From the NCBI GenBank assembly GCA_032718475.1, contig JAUCBJ010005101.1, forward strand, positions 17,326 through 81,325: a stretch of DNA of 64,000 bases. The letters run 5' to 3'. Every line of letters begins with the position of its first letter. Position 1 is the stretch's first letter. Under the pieces are notes generated by a model that worked only from the letters and a program-made list of their open reading frames with translations, did not search any database and had not been told where the DNA came from. Both the position numbers and the translations under genes were made by a program. Source of the DNA: Nemertoderma westbladi (lineage: Eukaryota > Xenacoelomorpha > Nemertodermatida > Nemertodermatidae). Positions 33,158 through 44,920 of the stretch are shown here, piece after piece.

Positions 33158-36047
33158 GCGATGGGCCCGTCACACAATACACATTTGGGCTTGATGTTAC
33201 TTACCTTAACCTGTGCTGTGTGGTGCACACTTGTTCTTTCCTCGGGCTTTCTTCCATGAATTCTTTTAGGAGACGTAGGAGAAGTTGTTGTTACCTGTTC
33301 TCTCCTGTCACTGGTTCGAGACTTAAATTTACTTACGTCTTTAGGTACTTTGTTGACATAATAAGATCTTTCGGTGTCTTTCCCGCTGTTCTCCTCGTGG
33401 GAGGTTTGGTCTTTGCCGTCGTCTGTATAACACACTGGTGTTACCTTTCGCCTAGAAACGGAATTTTCACTTACCTCACTTTCAGGAGTCTTCTCTCTAG
33501 ACTGTTTTAGGAGTTTTAATCTTACCTCTCGGTTTAAGAATGACAGAAGGTCCGTCATGGTTGGATCTCTATGTTGTTGGTCCATCAAATAGAGAACCTT
33601 TTTGTCCCAGCGAGTACCTACTTCACTCTTTGGCAAAGCTGATGCTAAGGCTCCTACAACCATAGAATTCTGGTATTCATGAGACTTACCTAACCAATCT
33701 AGTTGTCTACAGATCTCCTGAATCTCATCGGAAAACTCTATAATCCCGCTGCTAAGGAACTTTCGGGGTGCTACCAATTTTGCATACAAATACCTAGCTA
33801 TGTTATTACTAATACCATACCTGATGTTTAGTGTATCCCAAACTTGTCTTAATCCATCTGGATGTCCAATAAACTTTAACGCCATTAACTTGGGAGGTCC
33901 TTCCAAACACTCGATGAGGAATCTAAGTTTCTCTCCGTTAGATAGTACAGAGTTCTGTATGTTATCTTTGTAATATTCATTAAAAGGTAACCATTTCATC
34001 TCATCTCCATTGAACTTGACGATCTCTCCCACCTTTACCGCTTGACGGGCTTCGGTTCTAGCCATTTGACGCGTAAAACTTTCTTGGGCCATCATATTAT
34101 TTAATGTCGAGTTATCGGTATATAAATTTCTCGGATTATGATCAGGTCTATATGGAATATCATTGTCAACAGGTTTATAATTACTCTTAATAGGGTTTAC
34201 TATAGGAGTTTCTACTTCACTAGCAGTATAGATGCGTGTAGGCTCCACACCTTGCGCATGAAATACTTCAGACCTAACAGGTTGACACATTGTTACAGGG
34301 GGTGATGGTATACCCTTTTGTGTATTTACTAATTTATCGCGTTCTAACGCGATGCTCTGCTGCACTTCTTGCAATTCTAACCTACTTTCCCTTACTGTTC
34401 CCTTGAACTGTTGAACAGTCTCCTGCATCTGCCCGAGCAGGAGATCCATCCCCCGCCGTCCCTCATCCACCCACTCGACCGCCGAAGCGGGAGCCGCCAA
34501 CATAGTAGTGGGTAGACGAGGGACAACGGGCGACAAATCATTGATATTTCGCTCAGAGTCCACTACAGGAACTGTCTCAGGGGCGGTTCTGTTGGGCACA
34601 GGTAGTTTAGTGCTGTGCAAAGGGAATTTAGAGGTAGGTTCTGGGAGTACAGGTGTCTCTATCACCGAAGGGGTGGCTTCGAGAACAGGCCTAATTATTT
34701 CAGGCTCATCTACTATAGTAGGGAGTCTTTCTACTCTAATAATTTGGTCTGTGGGTTCTGTACTACCTAAGTCTGTGCTAGCTAGTTGCCTTCTCACAGC
34801 TGGGGGCAAATCAGGCAATTTCTGACGGTGGGGCATTCTTCTACACCTGCTGAGACGAGATCTATTTCCTCCGCCTTCAGGATCTGTTGTATCGCCTTCA
34901 TCCGATGATGTAAAGCCCTGTCGCTTGGGGGTGGATCGACTTATCAGCTGCATCTGACTAGCTGTTATCTGTTTATTGAAGTTGTCTTGCTTCTCTTGAA
35001 GATTTTCCAACTCTAGTTGGGTTGTCTCTTCAGATGCCCTCCGTTCTGCTTCTGCCACTGCTGCTGCCGCCTTTCTTTCCGCTTCTACTGCTGCAGCTGC
35101 CGCTTTTGCCTCTGCCGCTGCCGCTTTTGCCTCTGCAGCTGCCGCTTTTCTTTCAACTTCTGCGGCCTTTCTTTCAGCTTCTGCGGCTGCCATTGCCGCT
35201 TTCCTTTCAACTTCTGCCGCTGCCGCTGCTGCTATCTTTCTGTCTTCTATACGTTTTTTCTTTACTTGTTCTTCTTGTTCCCTAACGATGCGGATTCTTT
35301 CATCAAATTTAGCTTGATCCGCTTCCAACCTTTCCGCATCTATTGCGTCCAACACAAACTTGGCTCCTTCACTATTAGGACGAAGTCCAGCCAGCCGTCT
35401 CCTCAACTCTTTGTCTCCTACAAATCGTTGATAGTCCGACAGGTAGATGTCAATAGCATCCTTCTTCTGAGGTTTCTCTGCTGTCGCTTCGCTTTCTACT
35501 TGCGAAAAGGTAGCGTCTGTTGATTCTCCGTGGGTTGAGCACACAGCCAGCTGGAATTTCCACTGGGCCGTTCCTTGAACCTTGAGACTCACCCGCTGGA
35601 ACCAAGTCTTTACGGCAACTTGCAACGACGTCTCTTGTCTTCTTTTCGAAGCTTCCTCAAAGGCCGATAGGATTAGTCTGATTCTTAGAATTCTTTCTCG
35701 AACTTGATAAAGCAGCTCTCCCTGCTCTTGAGGTCCTTGGGTTTGTTGAAACAGTTGTTCCTCTAATCGCTCCAAAGAGCTGAAGAATCCCTGTACATAT
35801 CCTGCTGCCGACCTCTTCCACACAGCTGGATCACTAGTGTCTTTTGTTACTCCCATCCTGTGTATGTCTTCCCAGGCAGCTTCCGATAAGTCAAACGGGA
35901 GTCCGGGTCCGGGGAAGTTCCATTGCGACTCGACAATAGACTTCAGTTCCTCCCTTGTGTATCCCGCATAACTGTCCTTGGTCGATCGCTTACTTCTCGC
36001 CCAATCAATTTGGTGTTCCTCCACCGCAATCAATACCCTAGTGAGTA
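33154..36047 (-). pseudogene. BEL gag, copy 1 (N-terminally truncated, fused to LINE-B)
   Basis: This is the second part of an 1,884-codon open frame; gag starts at about codon 921. In order it shows an N-terminal region of unknown type (DSYAGYTREELKSIVE), a long Ala/Lys/Glu-rich heptad-like coiled coil near 35100-35290 (ERKAA, EAKAA repeats), a Pro-rich linker, then the BEL gag core (VKFNGDEMKWLPFNEYYKDN, SNGEKLRFLIECLEGPPKL) and the first Cys pair of the zinc knuckle (CVLCDGP). A one-base loss at about 33167 relative to copy 2 shifts frame into the pol frame. The first ~135 codons seen in copy 2 are missing, replaced by LINE-B. Confidence 0.8.
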
Positions 36048-39000
36048 CGGCTGTGGATCGTTGTGTCGAAGTTAAACGTGCTGTTTGAATATAGAAGTCG
36101 CCACGAGTAGCAGAACGAGTAGGGTAGTTATGTACTGTAGAGGTTTTCCTGAATAGATCTTGAATTGAAGTTGGTAAGTTATTAGGAGTAGAGTTTACAT
36201 CGTACATAAGAGATCCTACTTGATGTTTATATAGTAAATTCAGCGGAAGTATAGATAGAGATTTATATATTGGATGAAAAGAGGCCTGGTAGTGGTTGAA
36301 AGTAATACATCTGACTAATTTGTTGATTTTGATTCGAAGCGATTTTAGCGTACTAGAATGGGTATTACCCCATAGCAAGATTCCATAGTTGAGGTAGGGA
36401 TGAATTAGTGTAAAATAAAGTTGTCTTAGTATTTGTAGTGGAAATATATGTCGAAGCTTGTAGAAAATGCCTGCAGATTTTGATATTTTACTTTTAACGT
36501 AATCTATATGGGGTTTCCAATTTAAATTGTTATCTACATACACACCCAAAAATTTAGTGCTATTTGTAATTTGAATTTTATTATTATTTATTTGGAGTGC
36601 AGGTAGATTACAAGTTTGTTGGAGTGTATTGGAGAATAGAGTAGCTTCAGTTTTTTTTAGATTTAGGGAAAGACGATTATCAATTAGCCAACCAGCGATT
36701 TTATTCAATTCCAGGTTAATGTCATTAGTTAGATCGGTTAGATTGGTGCCTGATTGGAATAGAGTAGTGTCGTCTGCAAATAACGTAGCTAATAAAGTAG
36801 TTACATTGGGTAAGTCATTAATGTAGATTAGAAATAGAAGGGGGGAGAGAACCCCTCCCTGAGAGAGGCCACATAGTAATGGTAAGAGAGTAGATGAGCA
36901 GGAGTCTATAGACACGTACTGAAATCTAGAGGATAGGAAGCTAGGGATTAGTTGATGAGGGATACCGCGTACGCCATAGCAGTTTAGCTTATCTAAGAGT
37001 ATTTTTGTATTGATAGTGTCAAAAGCCTTCTTTAGATCTATATATATAGCATATGTGGTTTTTTTATTATCAAGTGCTTGGTGAATTTTTTCAATAACCG
37101 AAAGTAAAGCGTGTGAGGTCGAAATTTTGGGCCGAAAACCGTACTGGGAGTTTGTTAGTAATTTGAATTTACTTAGGTAAGATAGTAGTTGTGAGTTAAT
37201 GATCTGTTCGAATATTTTACTTAGTATTGGAAGAAGCGAGATCGGTCGATAAATATTAGGATCAGTAGGGTCATCCGTTTTGTACGAAGGGATAACTTTA
37301 GCAATTTTGAGGGAACTCGGGAAGTGTCCTAACCTGATAGATAGATTAATTAGTTTGCTGAGATATATAGATATAGGTTTAGCCGCGAGTTGAAGTAACT
37401 TAGTGGGGAATGAATCGTTTGTTGCAGATTTGGGATTTAGATGGAGCAATAAATATTCGACTTCTACAGGAGTAGTTTCAATAAGCGAGAACGAGTTAGG
37501 ACGTCGGTTGGAGTTAGAAATGAAACGGAGTGGGGATCGATTAGATGTTGGGATGTTTCTATTTAGTTTAGAACCTACGGTAGCGAAGTGAGTATTAAGA
37601 ATATTAGCTATTTTAGCGGGGTCTCTAGTAGTTTCTATTATATTATCGGTACGAGTAGTAATTTGGTTAGGGATGCTTAGTTTTTTCGATTTGTTAAGTG
37701 CGGAATTTATTATCAGCCAAGTTTTTCGACTATTTTTCGAATTTTTTTCAAATTGGTCTGTATAGTATAGCTTTTCTGCAGTTCTCAGGGTTGAAGTTAA
37801 TTTATTTCTGTACATCTTGAATTTTATCAGGTTAGATTCAGTGGGTTGTTTTAGGTATTGACGATATAGCTTATTTTTTTTTATTGTACAATTAATTAAA
37901 GCAGTGGTCATCCAGGGTTTGTTTGGTATTTTGCGCGGTTGAACTAGTATTTTTGGTACGTGTTTATTAAAAATATTTTCCATGTCTTTATATAATACAT
38001 CAAATTTATCTTTATCCTTAATATCTTTATGAGTATATGTCCATGAAGCGGGTGAATTAATGTCTTTCATAAAATTTTGTGAATTGAAATTAGAATAGTC
38101 GAAAACTGAGTGAAATTTGGGTTTGCTAAAGTAACATGAATAATTTTGAAGTAGAGTGAATATTGGTTGATGATCAGAGGATCCAATTTTAACGCGAAAA
38201 GTACCAGATTTAGTTGCTGAAGAAGTAATATTAGTGATTACGTGATCTATACATGATTTAGTCCATGGGGTAACGCGTGTAGGGTGATTAATTAGTTGAA
38301 TGAAGCCGTATGAGTATAGAAGGTTTACATATTCCATTGGATTATCTTTAGATTTTGGAAGTGTATTAATGTTAGTATCTCCAGTAATGATGATGTCACA
38401 GGTAGAGTTAGCTAAGTTAGATAGGGAAGAATCTAGAAGAGAGAGAAAGTGTTCACGTTGTATAGCTTGCGTACGGTATAGAGTTCCAACTATTAAGGGT
38501 TTAGATTTTTGTCGTTTTATTTCAATCCATGAGCTTTCAAGGTCACTGATTTTCAAATCGTCCCTGGATATTACCTCTAAGGATTCTTTTACGTAAATGG
38601 CAGCCCCCCCTCGATCTAATTTACCAAATTTACGATTGTCTAAAAAAGGACCTTTGTACCCGTTAATATGTATACTGGTTCTGGGGGAGTTGTCAGTTAA
38701 AAATGTTTCTGAAAAGTTTAGAATGTCAAATTTTAGATCCAATGTAAGTAAAAAATCAGTAATGGAATTTAAGTTTGCTGGCAGGCTACGGCAATTTAGG
38801 TGGAACACTGAAAGGGAAGGGTATCGTCAGAATTTGTATAGTCAATATTAAAAGTTTTTTCAGTATAAGTGCCGCCATCTATGTTAAGGTTCGTTAAATT
38901 ACTTTCGGGGTCAAGGTGGGAAAAGGTTTGATTTAAGATAATAGTGTCAGGTAAAATAATTTTGGTTGGGAAAATATCGGCGTCTTTTGTACAAACTGAA

Positions 39001-39086
39001 TAAAAAGGAAAAATTTCGGAGTAACAATAAACGCAGTAAATATCAGCTCTAGTTCGATCAGCAACGAGTGATAAAGAACAGTACAA
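36048..39086 (-). CDS. LINE-B ORF2: PHD-like Cys region, endonuclease, RT
   Basis: The open frame runs from 38808 leftward and reads through into gag. The endonuclease occupies roughly residues 1-230 with LNCRSLPANLNS, FSETF, ITGDTNINTL and SSDHQPIF. The RT (about residues 490-760) shows YRPISLLPILSKIFE, motif A IDLKKAFDTIN, motif B GLSQGGVLSPLLF and the catalytic LFADDTTLF, then LNYGILLWGNTH. A frame offset by one (38796-39086) adds CVYCYSEIFPF, the end of a PHD-like finger common at this position in CR1/L2 and Daphne-type LINEs. One frameshift near 38800 therefore breaks the true N-terminus. Confidence 0.85.
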
Positions 39087-39501
39087 TATAAGACCTTAGT
39101 ATCTACAGGCAGACTACAGTAGCCATAAAGGTAACAACCCTTCACCGACCATATTATAGTAATACAAGTTAGAATCCGTACCAGGATCGGTGGCTGAATA
39201 CAAAAGGATGATGAATCGTATTTCCGTTGAATCGGCATTGGGCGGTATATAAATCGAATGAAAGTCTCAAAATACAAACAAGGTGTTATTTAGAATTTGG
39301 TTAAACGACTTCAACATCAGATTGGCTGTCATCGAGTAGATCGTCGTTAGTTAGACTGCTGGCGTCCTGTAACTGTCGGATTGCAGATGGCGACTTGTTA
39401 CGAGATCCACAACTGGAAGATCCACCTTGCGAGAGGGAACGTATCGGTTCAGCAACCTGTCCAGATCGGGGTCGAACGTTCCGGGCTTGGCCACCTTTTC
39501 T
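39087..39501 (-). other. LINE-B inter-ORF region
   Basis: This lies between ORF1 and the preserved part of ORF2. It likely includes the degenerate start of the PHD-like finger of ORF2; no intact frame is present. Confidence 0.4.
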
Positions 39502-40146
39502 TTATTGAGGCACTGTCTGAATTCGCGGTTCGATCAACGTTAGTAGCTCATTTATGTCTTCGTGATTCCGGATAAGTAAGGGGACTTCTGTGGATTTAAT
39601 TCGAACATAAACGTTCCCATTCTGGGAATATGAAGCGAATATAAGTATTTGTTTCTTTATTTTGACTACATCCCGTAGAAGCGTAACGCGATTCGGTGTT
39701 AGGTGCTCCGAGAAATACAGACCTTCTGGTATTATTTCGCGTTTTTTTTTAGAGAATACCTTAAAGCGTTGCGAGTGGCCCATAAATCGAATAATTATCG
39801 GGCGGGGCCTGTCTTCTTTCCGTCGTCCGAGTTGATGCAGCACATCGACAGATTGGTTACTAATTCCCATATCGGCTAAAATCTTGAAGACTAAACTCGC
39901 ATCAGCAGTTGGGGTTGATTCTTTAACACCGTGGAGGAGCACATTATTTCTTCTAACATACTGCTGTAGGTCGTCGTTCGCGTCAGACATGCTTTTATTT
40001 TCTTTGGTTAATTTCGTAATGTTCAGTTGGAGTTCGCTGATAGTGGATTGCAGTTGAGGAATACTCGCGACTTTCTCTTTCATTATTTTTATGTCTTTGG
40101 CAATAGCAGTTAGCATTGTCTCGAAGCGGTCGATTTTTGGGCCCAT
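39502..40146 (-). CDS. LINE-B ORF1 (coiled coil plus L1-ORF1-like core)
   Basis: The 214-codon frame is complete from Met to stop. Residues about 5-65 form a heptad-rich coiled coil (KIDRFETMLTAIAKD, LQLNITKLTKENKSM). They are followed by an RRM-like part (NVLLHGV, LHQLGRRKED, RPIIIRFMGHSQR) and a C-terminal basic domain (EGLYFSEHLTPNRV). This matches the layout of LINE ORF1 nucleic-acid chaperones that trimerise and bind element RNA. No frameshift is seen. It sits ~690 bp upstream of the endonuclease-RT frame on the same strand. Confidence 0.8.
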   Translation of the reverse strand: MGPKIDRFETMLTAIAKDIKIMKEKVASIPQLQSTISELQLNITKLTKENKSMSDANDDLQQYVRRNNVLLHGVKESTPTADASLVFKILADMGISNQSVDVLHQLGRRKEDRPRPIIIRFMGHSQRFKVFSKKKREIIPEGLYFSEHLTPNRVTLLRDVVKIKKQILIFASYSQNGNVYVRIKSTEVPLLIRNHEDINELLTLIEPRIQTVPQ

Positions 40147-40262
40147 TTTGAGACTATGATATGCAGATTCAGAGATTTTGTACAGATAGCAAATACAATA
40201 ATAGGCCTATGGCAGTAGGGAGTTACCTGTAGGCAAGTCAGTCACTCAGTCATCATGATTTC
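40147..40262. other. Junction between LINE-B and ORF X of BEL copy 2
   Basis: This is presumably the LINE-B 5' UTR joined to the 3' remnant of BEL copy 2. It contains a short GACTGACTGAC-type repeat near 40232-40252 (plus-strand AAGTCAGTCACTCAGTC). The exact joint is not resolvable without another copy. Confidence 0.4.
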
Positions 40263-43200
40263 TCAATTAACTCTTCTTCGACTTCCGATTAACGACTTCT
40301 TCTCAAATTCCTCGGACTCTAAGCAAATTAGTTCGTCTTCCAATTGCATTGCTGAGGTAGGTGTAGCTCTCTCCTCAAGCGAACCCACTGTTTGAACTTC
40401 CACAATAGAATAACCTGTGGGGATTCGGGGTCTTGGTATAACAGATGAATGTAAGTTCTGTATACACACGTCCTTAAAAATGGCGAATCCAGCGCTGTCC
40501 AACTTCTCAGCAGCTGAGTCTCTTAAGCTGAGCTTGGTCAGAGCGTGGTCCTTGAACTGACTATCAACGTTACGGAACAGAGTCAGAAAGCGCCTAAAGC
40601 ATTAGAATCGGATGAATTTATTGTGTTCATCTAGCTTGGCGAGTTAGGTTCCAAGTAACAAGGGATGGGCGCGTATAGTGCGACTGCACACATCGGCTAG
40701 CCAACCGGCAAGTGCAGCGTTCTCGAAGATATTGTATATAGCTAATGAGGGATGGAGTGGAACACTCATAAAGCTATAAACGACGCCAGGTGCGGTTAAT
40801 GGTCCGTCGAAGTATAATCGAGAATAATGATCTCCATATACTTGTTGGTAGCTGACAGGATTTCCGACTTTGAAATTCCATCCATATTCTTGGAAGGCAA
40901 GATGTCCGATAGAGGTTCGTTGTACTTTATTGATGCCGCTGGATGTATTGGCATACATAGTTCGGAAGAAACCTCGGCCTTCTGCCCAGGGAGCAATCAG
41001 CTGGGTGTCTACGAAAGGATATTGGATATTCTCCATGTTTCTGAAGTCATTTTGGAGATCTCCATAAACAGCTGAGCCGATTTTAAGGATTCTCTCGTCA
41101 AACAGCATCTCGAGCACTGGCTGGTGTAGCATCGATCCATCTATACCCATGGCCGATTTGCGCTCGGTATCGGTAACATAACGCTGCACGAGTTCGAATT
41201 GTCCATGTCGGAGTTTCATTTGTATCTCGGTGAGGGTCTGAAAAGAATAATCGATCATGTCGGAACACGCTCGAGTAAACACATAGGTAGAACCAGCTAG
41301 TCCACGTATGTGTATCATTCGTGTGGTTCCCAGTTCTCCAACCTGAACGCTACCTTCATTATTGTAAGTGACATCTCCATACATTTCGATAACGTTAAGA
41401 GTTTCGTTCCACTCTTTGGTGGCGTTTTCTATGGTCATACCCACCGGATGCCATAAGGTGGCGCGTTCGCTTGCGTTAGGTAGATCGCTATACTTCAGAT
41501 AATGTGTAGTATACGTCTCTGCATTAGGGCGGTGCGTTTTTTACTTTTTTTCGATTTCATTGTTCTACCGGTGCACAAAAGTTGCCAAATGGTAAAAAAA
41601 TAAGGCAAAAAAAATTTCTTTAAATTTCGTCTATATCTTCACGGATCCCAAGAGGGTTGAAATTTTGTGCCATCGCGATGCACCATAATGAAATTTATAA
41701 CAATATAACACATTGATGAAAGATCAATGACTCAAAAAAGAACTTCCTGCATGCATCAAATGTCATCAAATGGGTCCAAACTTAGTTAGATACCAAAATT
41801 TTAATTTTTGGATTAAGGGAACTAGTGCCACAGGCACTTGGCCAGAACCTACCATTTGGCGCAAGTGATGATTATTCTCAATTTTCGCGATGGCCAACTT
41901 TGAGTTCTCCTACTGCATTAATATTATGCTCATTAGAACCACAATGGCCGATTTAGTGGGGGTAGACACCTTCAAAACAAACGTAGAGCAAATAGTTCTT
42001 GAGATATCGCAGAAAATGTGAAGTCCGGCACAAGTCTACATTACCGCCTTGATGTGATATGGACAAATACACTAAAAATGATATTTTGAATTATCTCAAG
42101 GAATCACGAATAGACACATCACAGAAAATGATCGATATAGTGGGTGAAGACACCTTCAAAATAAGAATAGAGTCATTAGTTCTTGAGTTATTTTACAAAA
42201 TGTCAAGACTATGTCAACCAATTAATACTTGATATTGAGTTGACCCATTCCACACATTTTGTACAAAAACTATAGTGAATTAATCACTACTCTTTAATTT
42301 TGAAGTTGTCTGTATACACTAAATAAATTTGTTGCAGTGATGTGTATATTTTTGATGCCTTAAGCTAATTAGAAGTAACATTTTTGTGTATTTGTCCATA
42401 TCACATCAAGGCGGTAATGTAGACTTGTGCCGTACTTCACATTTTCTGCGATATCTCAAGAACTATTCGCTCTACGTTTGGTTTGAAGGTGTCTACCCCC
42501 ACTAAATCGGCCATTGCGGTTCTAATGAGCATAATATGAATGCAGTAGGAGAACTCAAAGTTGGCCATTGCGAAAATTGAGAATAATCATCACTTGCGCC
42601 AAATGGTAGGTTCTGGCCATGTGCCTGTGGCACTAGTTCCCTTGACCCAAAAATTAAAATTTTGGTATCTAACTAAGTTTGGACCCATTTGATGACATTT
42701 GATGCATGCAGGAAGTTTTTTTTTGAGTCATTGATCTTTCATCAATGTGTTATATTGTTATACATTTCATTATGGTGCATCGCGATGGCACAAAATTTCA
42801 ACCCTCTTGGGATCCGTGAAGATATAGATGAAATTTAAAGAAATTTTTTTTGCCTCATTTTTTTACCATTTGGCAACTTTTGTGCACCGGTAGAACAATG
42901 AAATCGAAAAAAAGTAAAAAACGCACCGCCCTACTCTGCATCTCCATATTGCTGTATTCTCTCTTCCTTGAATAATACGTCGAGATTCCAATGGACTAAT
43001 CGAGTTTTAATAAATCCATCGAGATTATACGGAGGCATTATTTTTTTTTCTATTCTTGAAACATTATAAGGTTTTCTAAATGAGTTTACTTTGACTAATT
43101 GATCTAGATGTTTCTGTAGTTGTTCGAGTTCAACAAGATCTAGGGGGTTTATCAGTGGTAGAAACCTTAAACTGTGTGTAGGATCTTCCGGTTTCACCAT

Positions 43201-44920
43201 ATAATATTGAGTTAAATTGACATAATAAGGATGGTCTTTGATCCCATAAAATGAGTTTGGTAAAGGTCTAGCACATAGGTTGACCTCGTGTACCATACGA
43301 CGGACAAGATCCGCTCGATTGTCCGGAGGTTCAACAAGTATACCGTCGACACGAGCAGCCTCGATTGGTGGACGTTGTAACATAGGAGCGTCAGCGATAA
43401 GATCTCTAGATCTTAAGTTGATATCAACCGGTTGGGGTTGTACCGTGGCGAAGAGTTTGTCTCCGAAATGGGGAACCATTGAAGGATGAATAATGGTTTT
43501 GGAATAGAGATCAGTCATAAAGATTTGAGCTTCTGGTTGGGCTAAAGCTGCTTCTTCTCTTTTGTCCATTTCGATGTGCTTCTCCTCGAGCTGATTTTCC
43601 TCCACTTGTCGTTGGAAGCGTTCGTCCAAAAACTCTTGTAGAGAGTAGGTTCGTCCAAGTTCGATATCTTCTTCGAGATTCTGGATTTCCCGATCGAACT
43701 GGGGTAAAGCTAATTCTTTTACCGCTTGGACTTGTTGCTGCAATTTACGTTTATCTAAACAATCGTAGGTTCCTTTTCCGATCTTTTGTTGAATAGCGTC
43801 TAACGCGTTTCGTACGACGCTCTCCTCCACCTCGGTGACGGGTTGTATCGGGGTTAAACCGGGACGATTATATGGGTTGAACGGCGATATTAGATGTCCG
43901 CGTCCCAATCCGGCTAGGTAAGATGGGTGAATATCTAGGGAGCCCACAACCGGAGTGCCACTGACTAATTGTTCGGGTAACACTAGATCTTTGAACAATG
44001 AGTACAGTTCGGGAGGATCCGTCATACTATTAGGATCAAGAGTCTGAGGTCTCACCAGGGAATGAGGAGGTCTGACCGAGTATTCCGGAACTCTGATCAT
44101 AGTTTTATTTAAGGATCGTTTGAGTCGAGCAAGCGTGGGTGATACATCGAACAAGTTTCGCTCGAAACTCCCATAAGAATAGCGAGTAAAACTGTGTTTA
44201 GCGCAATGTCTCCGCGGATGTTTATGTCTTTCCGTTTGTTGGTTGGGTCTAGGGCATTCTTCGCAATAATACCAAAGACGCACGTCTTGTAGGGGAAACT
44301 CGGGTGATCTTTCTCCAGTTTTACAATATTCCTCCATCTGTTCGAAGCTATCTGGTACACCAGGTAGCGGTCGATCGGCGGTAAGATACATCATAGTGAA
44401 ATAGAGTCGTTTGAGTTCTATCATAGGGTTATGATGTATACCTTGAGGATATCAGGTTTCTAGATTTTGTTGACTGGCTACATTGATATATGTTTCTCTC
44501 AAGAATTCCAAATATTCATTGAAGTCACTGCGTTTAACCGGCTCTTCAACATCTTCTCTTTCGAGTCGATTTCGAATAGAATTTTCGTGTTCGATTCTCA
44601 GTTTATCATATGGTATGATATTTAAATAGAATCATTTCCCTTGCGGTGCCTACATCGTCTGTATCGTGTAAATCGATAGGATGACCAGTAGTTAAGAAGT
44701 CCATATACGTACCATTACGATGCGTATAGCGAGCGGTGAATTTTCTATAGTCAAATTCACACGTGAGCTGTTCCTTTGACATTGGCGGTTCGATATAACG
44801 GCCATCGTCCTCCGTAGTATGTTGACTAGCGTCACCGCTTATTAAACTATCAACAAACGCTTGCAATGGTAGGGTATATCGCTCCCTGATACCGAGATCA
44901 TCTTCTGTCAACTCAGTCAT
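40263..44920 (-). pseudogene. BEL third ORF ('ORF X'), copy 2, long but broken
   Basis: Apart from one frameshift near 44610, a TGA near 44455, two TAA near 40642 and 40596, and the foldback element at 41525-42933, a single frame runs from MTELTEDD to the stop at 40263, about 1,080 codons. The longest intact block is 497 codons (42931-44424). The protein is hydrophilic and mixed, with no signal peptide, transmembrane helix, Cys knuckle or DDE/RT/protease motif that I can see. Distinctive stretches are GTPVVGSLDIHPSYLAG, LTQYYMVKPEDPTHSL and IDGSMLHQPVLEML. It lies downstream of pol as an envelope gene would, but does not look like one. A viral-type structural protein is possible but unproven. 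Confidence 0.65.
41525..42933. mobile_element. hAT-like foldback element (1,409 bp)
   Basis: It begins TAGGGCGGTGCG and ends CGCACCGCCCTA, and is flanked by an exact 8-bp duplication CTCTGCAT (41517-41524 and 42934-42941). An 8-bp duplication with TAGGG-type ends indicates the hAT superfamily. The two arms are inverted repeats of about 555 bp each (41525-42082 and 42378-42933) with few differences, around a ~295-bp spacer that repeats part of the arm in diverged form. There is no transposase. It interrupts ORF X; excising one duplication copy would leave the frame continuous across the site. Confidence 0.85.

Larger units (their letters stand above)
36048..40250 (-). mobile_element. LINE-B, CR1/L2-like non-LTR retrotransposon, 3'-truncated
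   Basis: ORF1 (39502-40146), a PHD-like Cys region, endonuclease and RT occur in order on the minus strand. The open frames are well preserved, so this is the youngest-looking LINE in the window. It ends abruptly inside the C-terminal part of ORF2 (around SARLTSTQ) and has no stop, 3' UTR or tail of its own; the next base is BEL gag. A 3' loss is unusual for a LINE, where 5' truncation is the rule, and suggests a later deletion. The right boundary, near 40150-40262, is approximate. Confidence 0.78.

Noticed and set aside
35017-35523. Cys-rich plus-strand frame (168 codons)
   Set aside because: It is the antisense of the Ala/Lys/Glu coiled-coil part of gag; the Cys/Phe richness follows from complementing GCN-rich codons.
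33154-38808. 1,884-codon frame as a novel multidomain host gene
   Set aside because: It resolves cleanly into LINE-B ORF2 and BEL gag, with the joint identifiable by comparison with BEL copy 2.
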